Source: Buxus sempervirens
Lineage: Eukaryota > Streptophyta > Magnoliopsida > Buxales > Buxaceae
Assembly: GCA_947561395.2 (NCBI GenBank)
Contig: OX387193.1
Span: 27,150,276 to 27,214,275 of the forward strand
DNA: 64,000 nucleotides
Direction: 5' to 3'
The translations under genes were made by a program, and so were the position numbers. Shown here in pieces: positions 11,601-24,420 of this stretch (the first letter of the stretch is position 1; every line of letters starts with the position of its first letter). The notes below the pieces were generated by a model. That model worked only from the letters and a program-made list of their open reading frames with translations. It was not told the DNA's origin and did not search any database.

Positions 11601-12271
11601 GGTTGTGTTTGACATTGCTTTTTGCTTATTGCTTTAAAAAGCGAAAAAAGAAAAACAATTAAATTGCTTTTACTTCTATAAAGATCTTTTCATGAAGCAA
11701 AACTGTTTGGTTCACATTTGCTTTTGTTAAAAAAGAGCAAAAAAGCATGTTTGTTAATATCAAAAGCGTAAAAATTGTTTCTTAGTTAATATTATGATAA
11801 AATGTACTATTATGGTAAAGGTGGGTGATGGTGGTAGTAGATATATGATGGGTGGTAGTGGTGGTGGGTGAGTGGTGATGGAAGTGGTGATAGTTGTAGT
11901 AGGGCTATGGGGGTGGTAGGTAGTGGTGGTATAGGTGGATGGTGGTAGGTGGTTGTGGGAGTGTTGTTGGTGGTTGTAGTGGTGGGTGGTGATGGGCGGT
12001 GGTGGTTGATGGTGGTGATAATGGTGGTGGGTGATAAGTTGTACTAGCAATGGTGGATGGGGTATATGGTTGGTGGATTGGTGGTGTTAGTAGTGGTACC
12101 CATAGTGGGAAATAAGGGTGAATGGTGGTGGTAGTTGCAGTGTAAGTGGTGGTGGTGGGTGGTTTTATAGTGGTGGTTGGTAATGGTAGTGAGTGGCAAT
12201 GGTGGTGTGAGTAGGTTGTTGGTATTAGATTAGTAACAATAAGCAAAAGAAGCAAAAAATAAAAAAATGAG
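11601..12271. mobile_element. Left part of a TIR element split by solo LTR B
   Basis: Starts GGTTGTGTTTGACATTGC, followed by several TTGCTTTTTGCTT words. The right end after LTR B (43990-44082) is the inverted counterpart: read on the minus strand it starts GCATGTTTGGTTAGTACTTG and continues GCTTTTGCTTCTC. The split is proved by ATGAG at 12267-12271 and 43990-43994. No transposase. Probably hAT or PIF type; its own target duplication is unclear. Confidence 0.6.
11815..12235 (+). repeat. G/T-rich GGTGGT-type minisatellite
   Basis: About 420 bp of degenerate GGTGGTGGG and GGTGGTAGT units with almost no C on the plus strand. The complementary strand yields spurious His/Pro/Thr-rich open frames. 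It forms the core of the split TIR element. Confidence 0.75.
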
Positions 12272-13423
12272 TGTCAGCACCTCATTTTTGCGCACCGAAA
12301 GTGCCGAAAATGAAAACCCTAATTGGAAAGTCAAACCCGGAAGGATAAAAAAATTGACTTTTTGATCTGATGTGAATTGACCACCAAACTTTATACCATT
12401 AGATAGGGGATTCCGATACGGTTCTAACAACACCAAGTTTGTCCAAATCGGAGTCTAGATGAAGAAGTTGTGGGATGGTCAAAACTGGGAATAGCAGAAA
12501 TCAACTTGCTGCTAAAACCTAGATCAGCTGTCTTATTTGGCCCCAACAGAAAGAGCACTTCGACACGATTCCAACGCAATCAAATTTGCCGGAATCGGGG
12601 TCCCGGATAGGAAATTATAAACAAAACCAGCTCCCAGAGAGCAGTTTTGACTTTATGCTAAAAGCTGATTAGCAATTCATTTTTATACTGGCAAATAGGG
12701 ATTTCTGACATAATTCCAACGCAACTGAGTTTGTTGAAATCGGACTCCGGATGAAGAAGTTATGGGCCGGTCAAACCTGAAAATAGCATAAATTGCCTTT
12801 TTTTCTAAAACCTAATTCAGCTGCCAAACCTGATCCCATTGGAAAGAGAATCTCTACACAAGTCCGACACAACTGAGTTTGCCAGAATCGGAGTCCCGGA
12901 TTAAAAGATATGAGCAAAATTGACTTCTAAATAGTAGTTTTGCAATTTTGCTAAAAGTCTGAATTTGCTACTTAACTCTAGCTTGGTGGATAGGGAATCT
13001 CGCACTGATTCCAACGCCACTAAGTTTGCTAAAATCGGATATCGCATGAGCAATTTGTGGGCAGTGAAAGTCTCAGAAAATCTACACATGTGGCAAAAGC
13101 AGCAAAAGAAAAGAATCTTGGATTAAAATAATAATATTTTTGTTAAAAATCTAATTAAGGTATTTAATTTAAATGAAAAAGAAAATAAAAAAAGGGGGCA
13201 AAAGACACATGTACGTAAGTAACAAAAATCTTTCATTAAAATATTATAAAATCAAGCAATATCTAAGAATTTAAATAAATGTAAAATAAAAGAAAATGAA
13301 AAACTAATAAAAAATTTGAATTTTTGCTCATGGGGAATATGTGTCCCCTATGAGGTGATGAATGAGCTCATGGATGAACTCGTGGGGAGGGTGCGTGTCA
13401 TTCAATAAGAATGTGATTTGTAA

Positions 13424-13515
13424 CCGAAATTTAATTTCGGTTACAAATTACAAACAGCTGAACCGAAATATGTTTTCGGTTCACATTTTTTTTGTTTTGT
13501 TGTTATAAAAAGGGG
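13424..13515 (+). promoter_or_regulatory. LTR B promoter: paired palindromes and TATA box
   Basis: Two inverted repeats, ACCGAAATTTAATTTCGGT (near 13424) and GAACCGAAATATGTTTTCGGTTC (near 13460, about 10-bp arms), lie directly upstream of TATAAAAAGG near 13504. Similar units recur at about 15420-15530 and in LTR B' at 52085-52170 and 56409-56600, again next to a TATA box on the matching strand. Confidence 0.6.
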
Positions 13516-13946
13516 GTCAGCCCCCCATTCCACACTCTTAGCTCTTCTATTTTCTCCAGCAACTCCACCCTGCCCGAATCACTCCGGAACCCCTTCTCAC
13601 CTCACTTCAAGCCTTGAACCCTTGACCAAACTTCTTCTAATCACTTCCCTACACTTCTTTCTTCATCCCAAACACTTTAAGAGCTCTTGAAGGTGCCTTT
13701 GAAGAAGAGGAAGTGCTGTCAAAGTGCTGTCCAAATTCAAAGGAGGATCAAAAGTGTTCCAAACAATTTTGTTAACCCAAGGTGAGATACTTTGTGCCAT
13801 TTTAGTTGACATATATAAATTTTAGTTTATTTGGAGAATGATGATCTTCATGTGTGCTGTAGTAATCTAGTCATGTACCACATGCATGTTCTTTCTCTAT
13901 CATCTTCTTAGTTCACCTTCTCAAGGTAAGTTAAAGGTCTTGTTTG

Positions 13947-14166
13947 CAGTGGCGGAACCAGGACTCCAAACCTGAGGGGGCAAAAAAAAATTTCAATTAA
14001 CACTTATACATAAAATATAGAAATTTCATGGAGATAGAGGGGCAAACCAGAAATTTTAGGGGGGGCAAAACCTGAATTTCAATTAAAAAATATATACTTT
14101 TAATTAAAAAATAAAAATTTAGGGGGGGCAATTGCCCCCCCTAAGCAAAGCCTGGTTCCGCCACTG
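13947..14166. mobile_element. hAT-type MITE, 220 bp
   Basis: Perfect terminal inverted repeats CAGTGGCGGAACCAGG at both ends, flanked by CTTGTTTG at 13939-13946 and 14167-14174, a perfect 8-bp target duplication. Internally symmetric with G-rich and C-rich runs. No coding capacity. This is the widespread plant CAGTGGCGGA MITE type. Confidence 0.9.
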
Positions 14167-15644
14167 CTTGTTTGTACCAAAGGGGAGGAGGAGAGTTTTA
14201 TTCTGGTAGGCTATTAGCACACTGTTTTGATATGGTATGTAGTTATTTCATTTTTTAAGAGGAGCATATTCCTCTTGTGCAAGTCTAATGCATCCCTTCA
14301 AATAACCCCCCTTCCTCTTCCTTTCTTTGATTGTTTTTTTTAAAGCTGAGTAGCATGGTAGCTTAATACGATCATGACCAAGACTAGATGTGATGCATGC
14401 TACGTTCATTATTTTATTGTGGTTATATACGGTTAAGTGTGTTTTTTGTCTATACATGAATCTTTCACTATTGAGAGCATGCTCTTGTTTTAGGACTAGG
14501 TAAACATCACTTTTTCTTCTACTGTTTTGTGTGTTTTTTTAATGATTTCTATCCCTTTTTAGTTACTGTTTTCGGCCTCATGAGATCACCCCTACTTGAC
14601 TTTGTATATGGCCTATTCACATGTCTAGTTAATTTACAAGTTTTAGTTAATTTTGTAAGTACAATAAACCCACACTTACACATGTTGATATGAAATATAC
14701 TTCTTGAAATAAATTGCATGTTATTACCTATTCTTAGGATCATGAGAATGATGATTTATTTTACTGATTTTACAAGTTTTACCAAGATACTTTTTGTTTT
14801 ATTAAGTTACTATTTTCGATTGCATGAAACCATTCTTCTTAGCCTTATGGATACCCCATAAATATGTCCATTCTTTCATTCATTAGAAGCATGCTTATAC
14901 ATGCCACATGCTCATTTTTACAAGGTTATTTCCTTTTGGCTTGGAAAGAACACATGCTTTGTCATGATTTTTGTCTTATATTAGCTCCTGTTTAGCATAA
15001 GGTTGAGTGCATGAAAAATCTGCTTGCTGTTTTTTTTAAGCACAACAAGCGCATACATATGCACTTTGATGCAAAGCATGTCTAATTGAGTATGTCTCGT
15101 TGATTTATTTTGTATATCATGGTTGCTTCTTTTTTATCATGAGATACCCAAAACAGGGATGCTTGATCCCTGTTTAGGTACTGGTCACAATACAAGAGAA
15201 AGGTGAAAAGGGGAGGCTCCAGGCATTCCCTTTAGTGTCGGTTTTGAAAACATCAAAGAAGAAGCCAAATGGCTTCATCCGGACCACTGTGGGCCCACAC
15301 AGGGGCCCACATAGACTTGTACATGCCCACAAACCCTGGGAATTGATTCTCTGTTAAAAATTGCAGAAAAGTGACTTTTTATAGTTAACCGGAAACTCAG
15401 ACTGGTCAAGAGTGTTTTTTGGCTTAACCGAAATTTATTTTTGGTTAAAAAAGAAATACAGTATAGCCGTAAATGAATTTCGGCTATACTATATTTCTTG
15501 GTTAGCCGAAATTAAATTTCGGTTGCATTAAAATTTTAATAAAAATCAGATTTTTAATTGTTTAATAATTAATTGATTTATTTAAGGTAACCGGTGTAAG
15601 AACCTGATTTTTGGTGAGTTATTTATTTATTTAGTTATTCAGTT

Positions 15645-15646
<2 letters not shown>

Positions 15647-15691
<45 letters not shown>
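15647..15691. repeat. (AT)n microsatellite
   Basis: About 22 uninterrupted AT dinucleotides inside LTR S2, about 50 bp from its start. Confidence 0.95.
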
Positions 15692-15696
<5 letters not shown>

Positions 15697-16534
15697 TGTT
15701 TATCAGGTGATTTTTGTGGTTTGAGGGCTTAGCCCATACTCGTATGTACAGGCGTTATATAGCCATTTTTCTGGAAAAATTCATATTATTATTTTATTAT
15801 TATTAAAGTATAGTCTGCATATTAACGTAAGTGGATGCAGAACATGTAGGGTTTTAGTGGGCGAGCGCGCATAGGATCAAGGGAAAAGAGGAAAGTTATC
15901 AAGCGGCGTATGTCTCGCGGGGTAATGATACCAAAAAGGGAAAGTAGGGTTTGGGTTGTAGGAATACGCGTAAGTAGGAGTAATTTTCGTTAGTCTTGTT
16001 TTAGCTGGAGAGTGCTGTGGGCGATTTGGCGATTGCGGCTGTAATGGCGATTGGGGTTATTCCATGAAGAGCAAGACTCGGAAGGACTGCTAGGATTTCA
16101 TTGGAGTCGGATTTTTGCGGGTTATCTCTCGCGAGCAGAGGAATTATTCGGCTACCATTTCATCTTCACGCGCAGTCGGAGTCGTGATCGGCCGATTTTG
16201 GAAGAACCTGTTGTTCTGGGTTTTAGCGAATACAGGTAAGTGGCACTCTTTTACAACCGAGTTTTCGGGTTTATTCGTGTATTGGTGGTTGAATGAATGC
16301 ATTGTGTTGATTGTATTGATTGAAGTTTTCTCGGTGTTCTGGACAATAACAGTTACGGAGGGTTTTGTACTGTGGAATTGGGGATAATTGGAAATCACAT
16401 TAGATTAAATCCAAAATAGGTTTGAATGTGTCCTGGGAGTGTTGGGTGGCTAGATAAGTAGTTACAGACAGTAAAAATTTAGTCAGAGTTGGAGTTCTGG
16501 GATTAACAGAGAAGTGAAAGTCGCAGTGGGTCAC

Positions 16535-16790
16535 CGCCCATTTGGCGCCCACTTCAGGAAGTAAGCACCGAGAAATGTGACCCGGCGCCGAGCTAGTGCC
16601 CACTCCGCGCTCAGCTCGCGCCTACCTCAAATTCCCGCGCCCTTCTCCCGCTCTTCTCACGCCCGTCTGGCGCCTGGCTCGCGCCCACTCGTCCACGAGT
16701 GAGCGCCAGCCTCATTTTGATGAAAGGAGCCACCGCTCACTTGGCGCCCACTTGGCGCCCACTTCAGGAAGTGAGCGCCCAGTTGTTTTT
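16535..16790 (+). repeat. GC-rich GCGCC palindrome cluster in S2
   Basis: Repeated words TTGGCGCCCACTTC, GAAGTAAGCACCG, GCGCTCAGCTCGCGCC and CACGAGTGAGCGCC form many short inverted repeats. Equivalent clusters lie downstream of the donor in S3 (41668-41885), S5 (49985-50125), S6 (53730-53865), S4 (47370-47995, minus) and S1 (1785-2095, minus), with different exact sequence. Confidence 0.6.
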
Positions 16791-17108
16791 CTTGCCGAAT
16801 CCTAAATTTCGTAAAACCAAGGGGTTTTGGATGCTAGAGGGTCTTCGACCACTTACCCAAATAATTGTTTACGACATTAGAGATAAAAATTTGCCCTTGA
16901 GAACATTGAAAATAGATCCTAGGTTTAGTAAAGGCTTATGAAGTAGATGTTGGGAAATAAGTCGACGATGTTCGGGATATCTACATACTAGGGCTTTATT
17001 TTAGTCCTCTTGAAGCATGCACTGTTTGGTACTTGATTTGTTTTATAAAACCCCGTTTGATGGCAAGCTTTGAATTAAGTTGTAAATATTATTCACTTGA
17101 TTTCTTGT

Positions 17109-17226
17109 GTGAGTTGATGTTCTGGTTGGAACGCTGGTGTGAGTTGATGTTCTGGTTGGAACACTGGTGTGAGTTGATGCTCTGGTTGGAACGCTTGTGT
17201 GAGTGGATGTTCTGGTTGGAACAACG
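17109..17226 (+). repeat. Four tandem copies of a 30-bp unit in S2
   Basis: TGTGAGTTGATGTTCTGGTT followed by GGAACGCTGG, four times with few changes. S3 has one copy (about 42281-42305). The unit is a multiple of three, which creates a spurious repetitive open frame. Confidence 0.8.
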
Positions 17227-17400
17227 GGTGATGTGTACTAAATGCAAAATTTTAAACGGTTATTTATCGGTTTGGGTTTAGCTTCCCATGGATCCTTGTT
17301 AAGCTTAGTAATGTGATGGTATGTGTTTGTTGGTGTAATTGCATGGCCTTGTGTGTTGCCACGACCAGTGTAGAGCAGCCAGATACCCTGAGTAGGCCTG

Positions 17401-19663
17401 TGTGAGACATGGGAAAAAATCACCGGTGTGATCATCCCTCCGTCAACACACGGGCTCAACGCAAAAATGGGAGAGTCGCCACCATTCATGATTTTGGGGT
17501 GAGAATGGACACCAAAGAGTTCAAAAATAAGCAAAAAGTGCTAAAATGCCAATTCTAAGGTAAAAATAACCCTACTTGAAAATCAAATCCAGAGATGGGT
17601 AAGGGGATTAGATTATGAACGGGGGAAGGTGTTAGGCACCCCCATTCATCCACACGGAGTGGTTGCCAAGTGTATGTTCATGCTAAAAAAATAAGAAGCT
17701 TGCTAAAAATCATGAAAAAGCCTTGAAAAAGGAACAAGTGTATGATATATTCACATGAAGATCCAAATGGATTTTAGATCTTCTCTTATGTCAATATCAC
17801 TTCTGGAATATCTCAAAAAATGGAAATCAAAGCACAAGTTGATCAAAACCAAGTTAAATCAAATCCGGAAAAATCGGTAAAAAGTATGCCATTTGCCTTG
17901 AAATCACTCAAATCCAATATTAAATTGAACCAAACCAAATCCATTTGAAAGATTAGGGTAAATGAGAGTTTCATGCAAAATTTCAATCCATTTTGATAAA
18001 AAACCTAGGAGTTATGCTCCTTTGAAGTTGCTGCTGGGGATTTTTAAAAGTGGTAAGTGGGCAACTTTGGAAAATTGTCTAGAAAAATCCACTACATAAA
18101 AGTTCACGAAATTTGGTGTGATTGAAGTCTGTATGGCCATATTTCCAGAGAAACTAGCCTCATACAAAAATCCCTTCGGATGTGCCTTGGGTGGTCTCCC
18201 GAACAAGCCCCGAAGATCACAGATTTACCCAGAAAAGTACAAATGAACAGTTCTGAGTAAATCGGCTACCAATAATTCAAATGGAATCCAAAAATTATGA
18301 CACTAATTGGATTTGAAAATAGACTCATTAAGGAGTACCCAGAAACAAAAATCACTCGAATCGGACTTAAAATGAACACATGCCGCTCTGTCGAAGTGAC
18401 AAGTTCTGTATTTGAACCTGAACTGTCCACATAACTTCGACAGAGAGGTGTCAAAAAGCCGCTTGATAGAAATTCATGAAATTTGGTGGACATAAACTAG
18501 ACAGCCTCACCTTTCCCATGGTTCAAGAATCACCCCAAAATTCATCCGGATGATGAAGTTATGGGCGTCCAAAGTAAGGGTACAGGTGCTGTCAAGCTAA
18601 GCCATTTTTGAGTAAAACCAAATCCGAAAATTGATAAAAAATGAGATTCGTGCAAGATGAACACAAATACTTTAAAAATCATCCAAAAGGCATTCCAGAA
18701 TTGATTGAGGCCATTTATTTGAGATTTATCACAATAAATGCAATAAACCCCAAATAGGAGCCTATCCCGCCAAAATAGTGATATGTATGTGCAAGTGTAA
18801 AAAACCAAACAAGATCAATAGCATGCATACATATTCATCCAAATAGGGTTCTAAGACAGCCTAGGGTTCCGTTCCATTATCGTTTCCCTCTGTTCTCTCT
18901 CCCCGTTAAACACGGTTCTTCAAGATAATCAAGGGTACTTTGAATATGGAACGGTTTACAATCAATCAAAAAGGCCTTATGCTATATGGGTTCTAGCACT
19001 AGGGTCAATCCCCAGTCTCGTTTCTCCTAGATCCGCCTTCACGTTTTACGGCTAGGGGAGTCTTGAGATACTTTGAGCCGGGGAAGGATTTCCACACATA
19101 CAAACAAGGCTTTACACTACAGAAAGGTAGAAGAAGAGATCTAGATCTAGGAATGTAAAGACAGAAAATAAAAAGAAAAGTTGAGGCTTACCTGAGTTCT
19201 GGAGGCGATTCCACAGCGGTTTTCTTCTTCTCTTGGAGTTCTTCTTTGCGAGAATTCAAAACAAGAGTTGTGTTCCATTTGCTTAAGGAGGAGTCTCCTA
19301 TTTATAGGCAAAGGCTAAGGTCATTGGTAGACACAAATTAATGTCTAGAACCCCTCCAACCTTAACCCTAAGGTCATTTCCGCGATTTCCCCTCATTTAA
19401 TGAGGGACATGATGGTAAAAGTGAAAAGCTCTCGGAAAACCCTAATTTTGAGCAAACTTAAGGTATCCGGTATGTCAGACCGGATAAAAAAGGGCCTTAA
19501 GGCTCACATGTATCCGGTATGAGTATCCGAATATGGGAAAGGGTACTTGTATCCGGATTGAGTATTCGGATACAGGTAAAAGTTTATTTTCTTTAAATTC
19601 TGTGCTGGCTTTCCAGGAGATAATGATTTTTGATGATTGTTTGTGCAATTTGGGGTGTCTACA
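17401..19663 (-). repeat. Tat22 3' LTR
   Basis: 2,263 bp. On the minus strand it starts TGTAGACACCCCAAATTGCAC and ends CCCATGTCTCACA. Nearly identical to 37332-39624, but shorter by one palindrome unit near 19500. TATA box CTATAAATA on the minus strand near 19300. Confidence 0.97.
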
Positions 19664-19682
19664 ACTGCCCCTCTTTGCGGGA
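19664..19682 (-). other. Polypurine tract of Tat22
   Basis: The minus strand reads CCGCAAAGAGGGGCAGT directly against the 3' LTR start. This is the usual primer site for plus-strand synthesis in this class. Confidence 0.75.
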
Positions 19683-20079
19683 GCTACAAAGCAGTGAGCT
19701 GCAAAGAGTAGACGAGCCCAAATTGCATTCCCTTGAGCATGATTTGCTCGGTTCAATTCAATTTCTGTAGAAAACAATTTTTGAGTGGAGATTTGCCAAA
19801 AAGCCCTCACTTTAAGGGGGCATCTCTCCAAGAGTTCTTAAATTCCACGTAGCTCTCGTGGCTATGAAGTGGATTTTAAGCCCAAAAATAGGATTTTTTT
19901 TGAAAAACTGATTTTTTATCAAACCAAGTTGAAAATTGAGTGGATATCATCCTTTTGACCAGGCACATTTCCCAAGGTTGTCCTAAATTCCACAGAGCTC
20001 TCGTGGCTGTGAGGTGGATTCCAAGACAAAAATAGGATTTTGAGAAAATAGTAAGAATTGTAGCACAAGTTTGCTCTTT

Positions 20080-20250
20080 TTTCTTTTTTTTCCTTTTCTT
20101 CTTCTTTTCTTTTTTTTTCTTTTCTTTTCTTTTTTTTTCTTTTTTTTCTTTTCTTCTTTTTCTTTATTTTCCCTGTTTTTTCTCTATTTTTTCTGTTTTT
20201 TTTTCTATTTTTCTGTTTTTTCTATTTTTTTTTCCTTTTTTTCTTTGGTA
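20080..20250 (+). repeat. Polypyrimidine (T/C) tract
   Basis: About 170 bp of TTTTCTTTT-like sequence inside Tat22, between the 3' LTR and the first opposite-strand gene. It encodes only a Phe/Ser-rich spurious frame. Confidence 0.85.
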
Positions 20251-20313
20251 TCCGGTATTTATATCCGGATAATCAAGGATCTGCGGGTATCCGGCCTGAG
20301 TATCCAGATCCTC
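20247..20313 (+). promoter_or_regulatory. GTATCCGG palindrome cluster upstream of opposite-strand gene 1
   Basis: GGTATCCGGTATTTATATCCGGATA and GGTATCCGGCCTGAGTATCCAGATCC-type units (arms 7-9 bp) lie just before the GC-rich leader exon of the gene that starts at 21495. The same unit type occurs at 24421-24562, 35675-35823 and in both LTRs. Confidence 0.6.
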
Positions 20314-20329
20314 CAAGTTTACTTAAGTC

Positions 20330-23300
20330 GCGCGCGACCGCGACTTTTCATTTCTTTTCTCCTTGCTCCGATTACTCAGACCGGCTCCAGACCTTCGTCC
20401 TCGGTTCCGACGGCTGCTCCCTCCTTCTCCGACGAATCCCTGAGCTCCGGTGCCTCCTATTGTTGCCAGCGACGACCTGCAACTCCGGCGACTTCGGTGA
20501 TCGGCCATTCAAGGCAGCAGTCGAGCCCTAGCCCGATTTCTTCCAATTTTCGGTGGTTCTCTCAACCCAATATCATTGTCTTTGCTCCGGTGATCTTCTT
20601 TGAACTCCGGCGAATCCAATTTCACTTTCTCTATTGCCCATCAAACAGTAAGTGCAATTGGGCACCTTTATGTATTTTTTTGTTCATGCCGAATTGCCAC
20701 TTATTCTATGAATTTTCTGTTAATTTCATTTGATCACTTACTCCCCCTAGGCAAGAAGGATTCAGACTTTTCATTTGCTATTGAATTCTTGGATGAACCA
20801 TTTTCGGCCTATTTCTTTGCTGCTGAAACTTTTCAGACTTAATGCCTTGTGCTTTGCTATGATCATGATTTCTTTCTTCTTTTGTGGTATCCTTGAATTA
20901 ATGCTATCTCAGAATTTTGGACTATCGGCTGCTGATATGAACTGATGATGTCCTGCTGCTTGCATGCCAATTTTGTATGTTAGAACAAACTTTGCTTTCC
21001 TAATTCAGTTTTGCCACAATTCTTTAGAACTGTCTTGTTGGTGATATTTTTCACTGTTCCTGTACCAATCCCCAATCGGATGGTTCACGGTATGATTTTG
21101 CTTTTCCAGCCTTGATGCGACATCTGTTTTTCTGGTCTTGCTCCTTCTTGATGTATGTACTAACTGCCAGTGGATTACAAGCTTTTGCTTACTCCCCCTT
21201 TTGTTGTGAATTTTTCTTAATTAACTGTCCAATCTGGATTTCTGCAATTCTGCTTGCTTTTGATGCCTTGACCTTCCCGCTTCTCATATCCTGGAACCAT
21301 AACATACAGGAAATGTTAAGTATTTTAGAAAATGTTTCAAGATTAGAAACAGAAATATTCCTCACTTCAAAACTTTAGAGATAACTTAGGTGAGGTAAAA
21401 TTCCCATGATAGTTTCGGAAAATAATCATGTAAAACTAGATATGCACCTTAAGCAAAACCAACTTTGAAATTTATAAAACACTTCCCTGTGTAGATGGCT
21501 AGGAGTCGTTCCCGAGTTAGAGAGGAGGCTGACCCTGCTGATCAGCCCTCCAGTTCGCGGGCTCGGACAGAGGCGAGCTCCAGCGCCACCTTGTCTGAGC
21601 CATTAGATGTCTCCAGGGAGAGCTCTGCTGAGGTAGGCTTTCAAAAATTTCTTCATTCTTTCTTCATTCTCCTCCTACATCAATCGTCACACCTTTCTCT
21701 TTGAAATTTAGCCCGTGGTTGCACCGGCTCGGGGTCGAGGCAGAGGCAGAGGCAGAGGCAGAGTTCAGGATCAGGCCCTTGAGGACGAGAGAGGCCGTGG
21801 CAGAGGCCGAGGCAGAGCCAGAGATACGGCTCCGGAGGGGGTTACTGTAGCCCTTGCAGGAGTTCCTGAGGAGTTGAGGGCCTCTGTGCATGATACAGAG
21901 CTCCTCCATGGCTTGGATAGCCACCCCTCCATGTGCATCAGGGCCGATGTGCCGCTTCCATACCATTCTTCCCATCTGCGGGGTAGTTGGGGGAGATTTA
22001 GCGAGTTAGCTCAGTCATTGTCTCCGGCACTCAGGCGGGAGTTTGGGAGATGTCATCTGGACCACTTTCTTAGCATCCCATCCTTCAGAGCTGACCGTCC
22101 ACTCATCTTTGCCATGATGGAGAGGTATTTCCCAGAGACTCAGTCATTCCATCTGCCGGACGTGGAGCTGGGGATCCGCCCCTCTGATTTTGTGATGATT
22201 ACTGACATTCCTCTGACGGGGCGGACCATTGTCTTGGAGCGGCCTTCTGCGGAGGATATGGGACTTCTCTTGGGATATCAGGCCCTGCCACCTACTGCTT
22301 GGGATGGGCGGAGCGGCCGGCTCTCCATTAGCTGGCTGCGGGAGAGTCTGGCTCGTCATTTTGAGAGGAGGCACGAGACCGTCTCTGTGGAGGATGCAGC
22401 CTTTGCACCGATCTTCCGACATGTATTCCTGTTGATGTTGGGGAGCTGCTTCTTCCCGGAGGATACTACCGGTGTCAGTCCGCTCTTTTTGGACGCCTTG
22501 AGAGATTTCCATCAGACCCGCCAGCTAGCATGGGTCGGCTTATCTATGGGACCATCTTGGCCGGGCTGTGCCGAGCGGTTCGAGGCTTAGCATCTCCAAG
22601 AGGTGATGGAGTCAGCAGCCGGTTCTTCTGGCAGATTCTACAGGTATTGCATTTATCTGTCTGGTTTAAGTCCTTAGGCTTTATCTTTTCTTGACTGATT
22701 TTTCTTTTTTTAGGTGTTCATGTACACCTATATGACCTTCTTCCGCCCCTCTCTGGTTCCTGAGGTTGCGGATTTCCCTGTGGCCTTGCGATGGTCGGCC
22801 CAGGTTCGAGATGCTGATAGGAGCCAGCCTCGCACTGCCCGGGTGCACTTAGACCGTGCCCGCCGATCTGATGTAAGTCCTCTATCTTTTTTCCTTTCTA
22901 TTTCTTTTCCTGTATCTTGACTGTACCTGACAGTTTCCCTTTTTTGCAGCTCCTTCTGTCCCGATTTGATGACGTGGATGTTGGAGTGGCTCGTGAGATG
23001 ACGGTACAGGACGCCTTCGATAGAGATCGACGACGTCAGCCCTACCAGTGCTTCCTCGGGAGGCTTGGTAGGGTGATGTACTTAGGAGAGCGTCTGTACT
23101 TCCAGCACACCAGTGAACTTCGCATCCCCGTCCCTCCTCCTCCTGTGGGTCCCGACACACTCCTCCCGGGTTTTGATGTTGATCAGTTTGATCACTTCCT
23201 GGATGCAGAGGGGCTCACAGTAGCCGGAGATTATGACGAGTGGTTCCAGAGGGTGTCTATTGGATGCTTGATGGATCGACCCACTCGTGCCGAGGTGACT

Positions 23301-24186
23301 GAGATCGGAGGGATCCGTATCCGGATCCATGAGGACACAGTAAGTCTTGTACTTTTCATATCTTCATCTTTTCTTCCTTTATGTATTTCTGACCCTGCTT
23401 CTGTTCTTGTTGGCAGGTACACGAGCTGAATACCATTCGGGACCGGTTTGAGAGTCAGCGGGCCGCGATCGATGATATGATCGTTGAGCACGATGCGGTC
23501 GTGGCCCAGCGGGATGCCCGGATCAGGGAGCTGGAGGCCTTAGTTGCTGAGCTCCAGTCTAGACAGGTATCTGGCCTTCTCATATTTTCATTTCTTTCAT
23601 TTTCCTGTTTCTGCTATTCTGATATGCTTGTTTGACTTGTGCAGGGCCCAGCCCATGATCAGGATGCTGCTTTCGAGCCTGACTTCCTTGCCCCTGATCC
23701 ATCCCCCATTTGGGCTACTGCTCCTGTGGATGTCCCAGCTGTTGATCCTGGTGATGCTCCAGTGACGGTTCCTGAGCCAGAGGAGGTCCCTGCTGCCGAC
23801 CCAGTGGATCCGGATCCCATAGTGCCTGCTGGTATGTTTTCCTTAGTTTCTTCTCTTCTATTCATTTTAGTATCCCAATTCCTGATTTTTTCCCATTTGG
23901 TACAGATATTTCTGATCCTGGCCCTTCTTCTGATGCCGGGCCCTCTGGAGCTGCGGGAGCAGAGCCTGCTATGGCTGAGGGTCCAGTTGAGCCCGTACCT
24001 GCTGAGCCAGAGGTTTCCTCCCCAGATTCTGCTCCTGCTCTACCCCCAGACATCGAGGAGTATTGCCTGGAGTATCAGCTCCAGCAGGTGGTGGGTCGGC
24101 ATCCTCGTCATGCAGCCGAGCGTATTCTTGCCTACTCTAGGGGCAGAGCGCTTCGAGGGAGAGGTCGTAGGGGTGGACGCATCTGA
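20330..24186 (+). CDS. Opposite-strand gene 1 of Tat22: plant mobile domain-like protein with RG-rich ends
   Basis: A GC-rich leader exon ends near 20647 at a GTAAGTG donor. An acceptor ends at 21494, directly before the ATG at 21495. Splice-bounded coding blocks follow: 21495-21632, 21712-22643, 22714-22872, 22950-23339, 23417-23566, 23645-23831, 23906-24186, each with GT/AG edges. The first blocks carry an RGRGRG tract, then FRADRPLIFAMMERYFPETQ, FHLPDVELGIRPSDFVMI and a WLRESLARHFER-like stretch. This is the pattern of the plant mobile domain (aminotransferase-like, PF10536 type) seen in MAIL1/MAIN and in transposons. A short coiled coil, an acidic Pro-rich part and a final RGRGRRGGR tail follow. 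Function unknown. It lies antisense to the retroelement genes, between integrase and the 3' LTR. It looks slightly damaged (about one break). Confidence 0.65.
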
Positions 24187-24420
24187 GGACACGTGGATGA
24201 TCCTGCATAGGAGTAGTTAGAGATTTTAGGATTTTCATGTCTTTTTCATCATCATTGTACCAAAACTTGCATATATATATATGAAAAAAACTTTGATTCA
24301 TTTTATCTTGTGTTGCACATCTTTTGTTCTCAATTTTATGCGATTATGACATGTAAGCAGGTAAAACAGGTAAAAAATTCGAATTTTTTCATCCTTAGCT
24401 CCTTTTTTCCATTTTTTCTT

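Noticed and set aside
11760-12255. Minus-strand His/Thr/Pro-rich open frames
   Set aside because: Direct translation of the GGTGGT minisatellite.
15424-15530. Rho-independent terminator-like hairpins
   Set aside because: The hairpins are the dispersed B-family palindromes in a eukaryotic LTR; bacterial terminators do not apply.
20071-20733. A 220-aa protein starting with a Phe/Ser-rich stretch
   Set aside because: Starts in the polypyrimidine tract and runs through the leader exon of gene 1; no domain.
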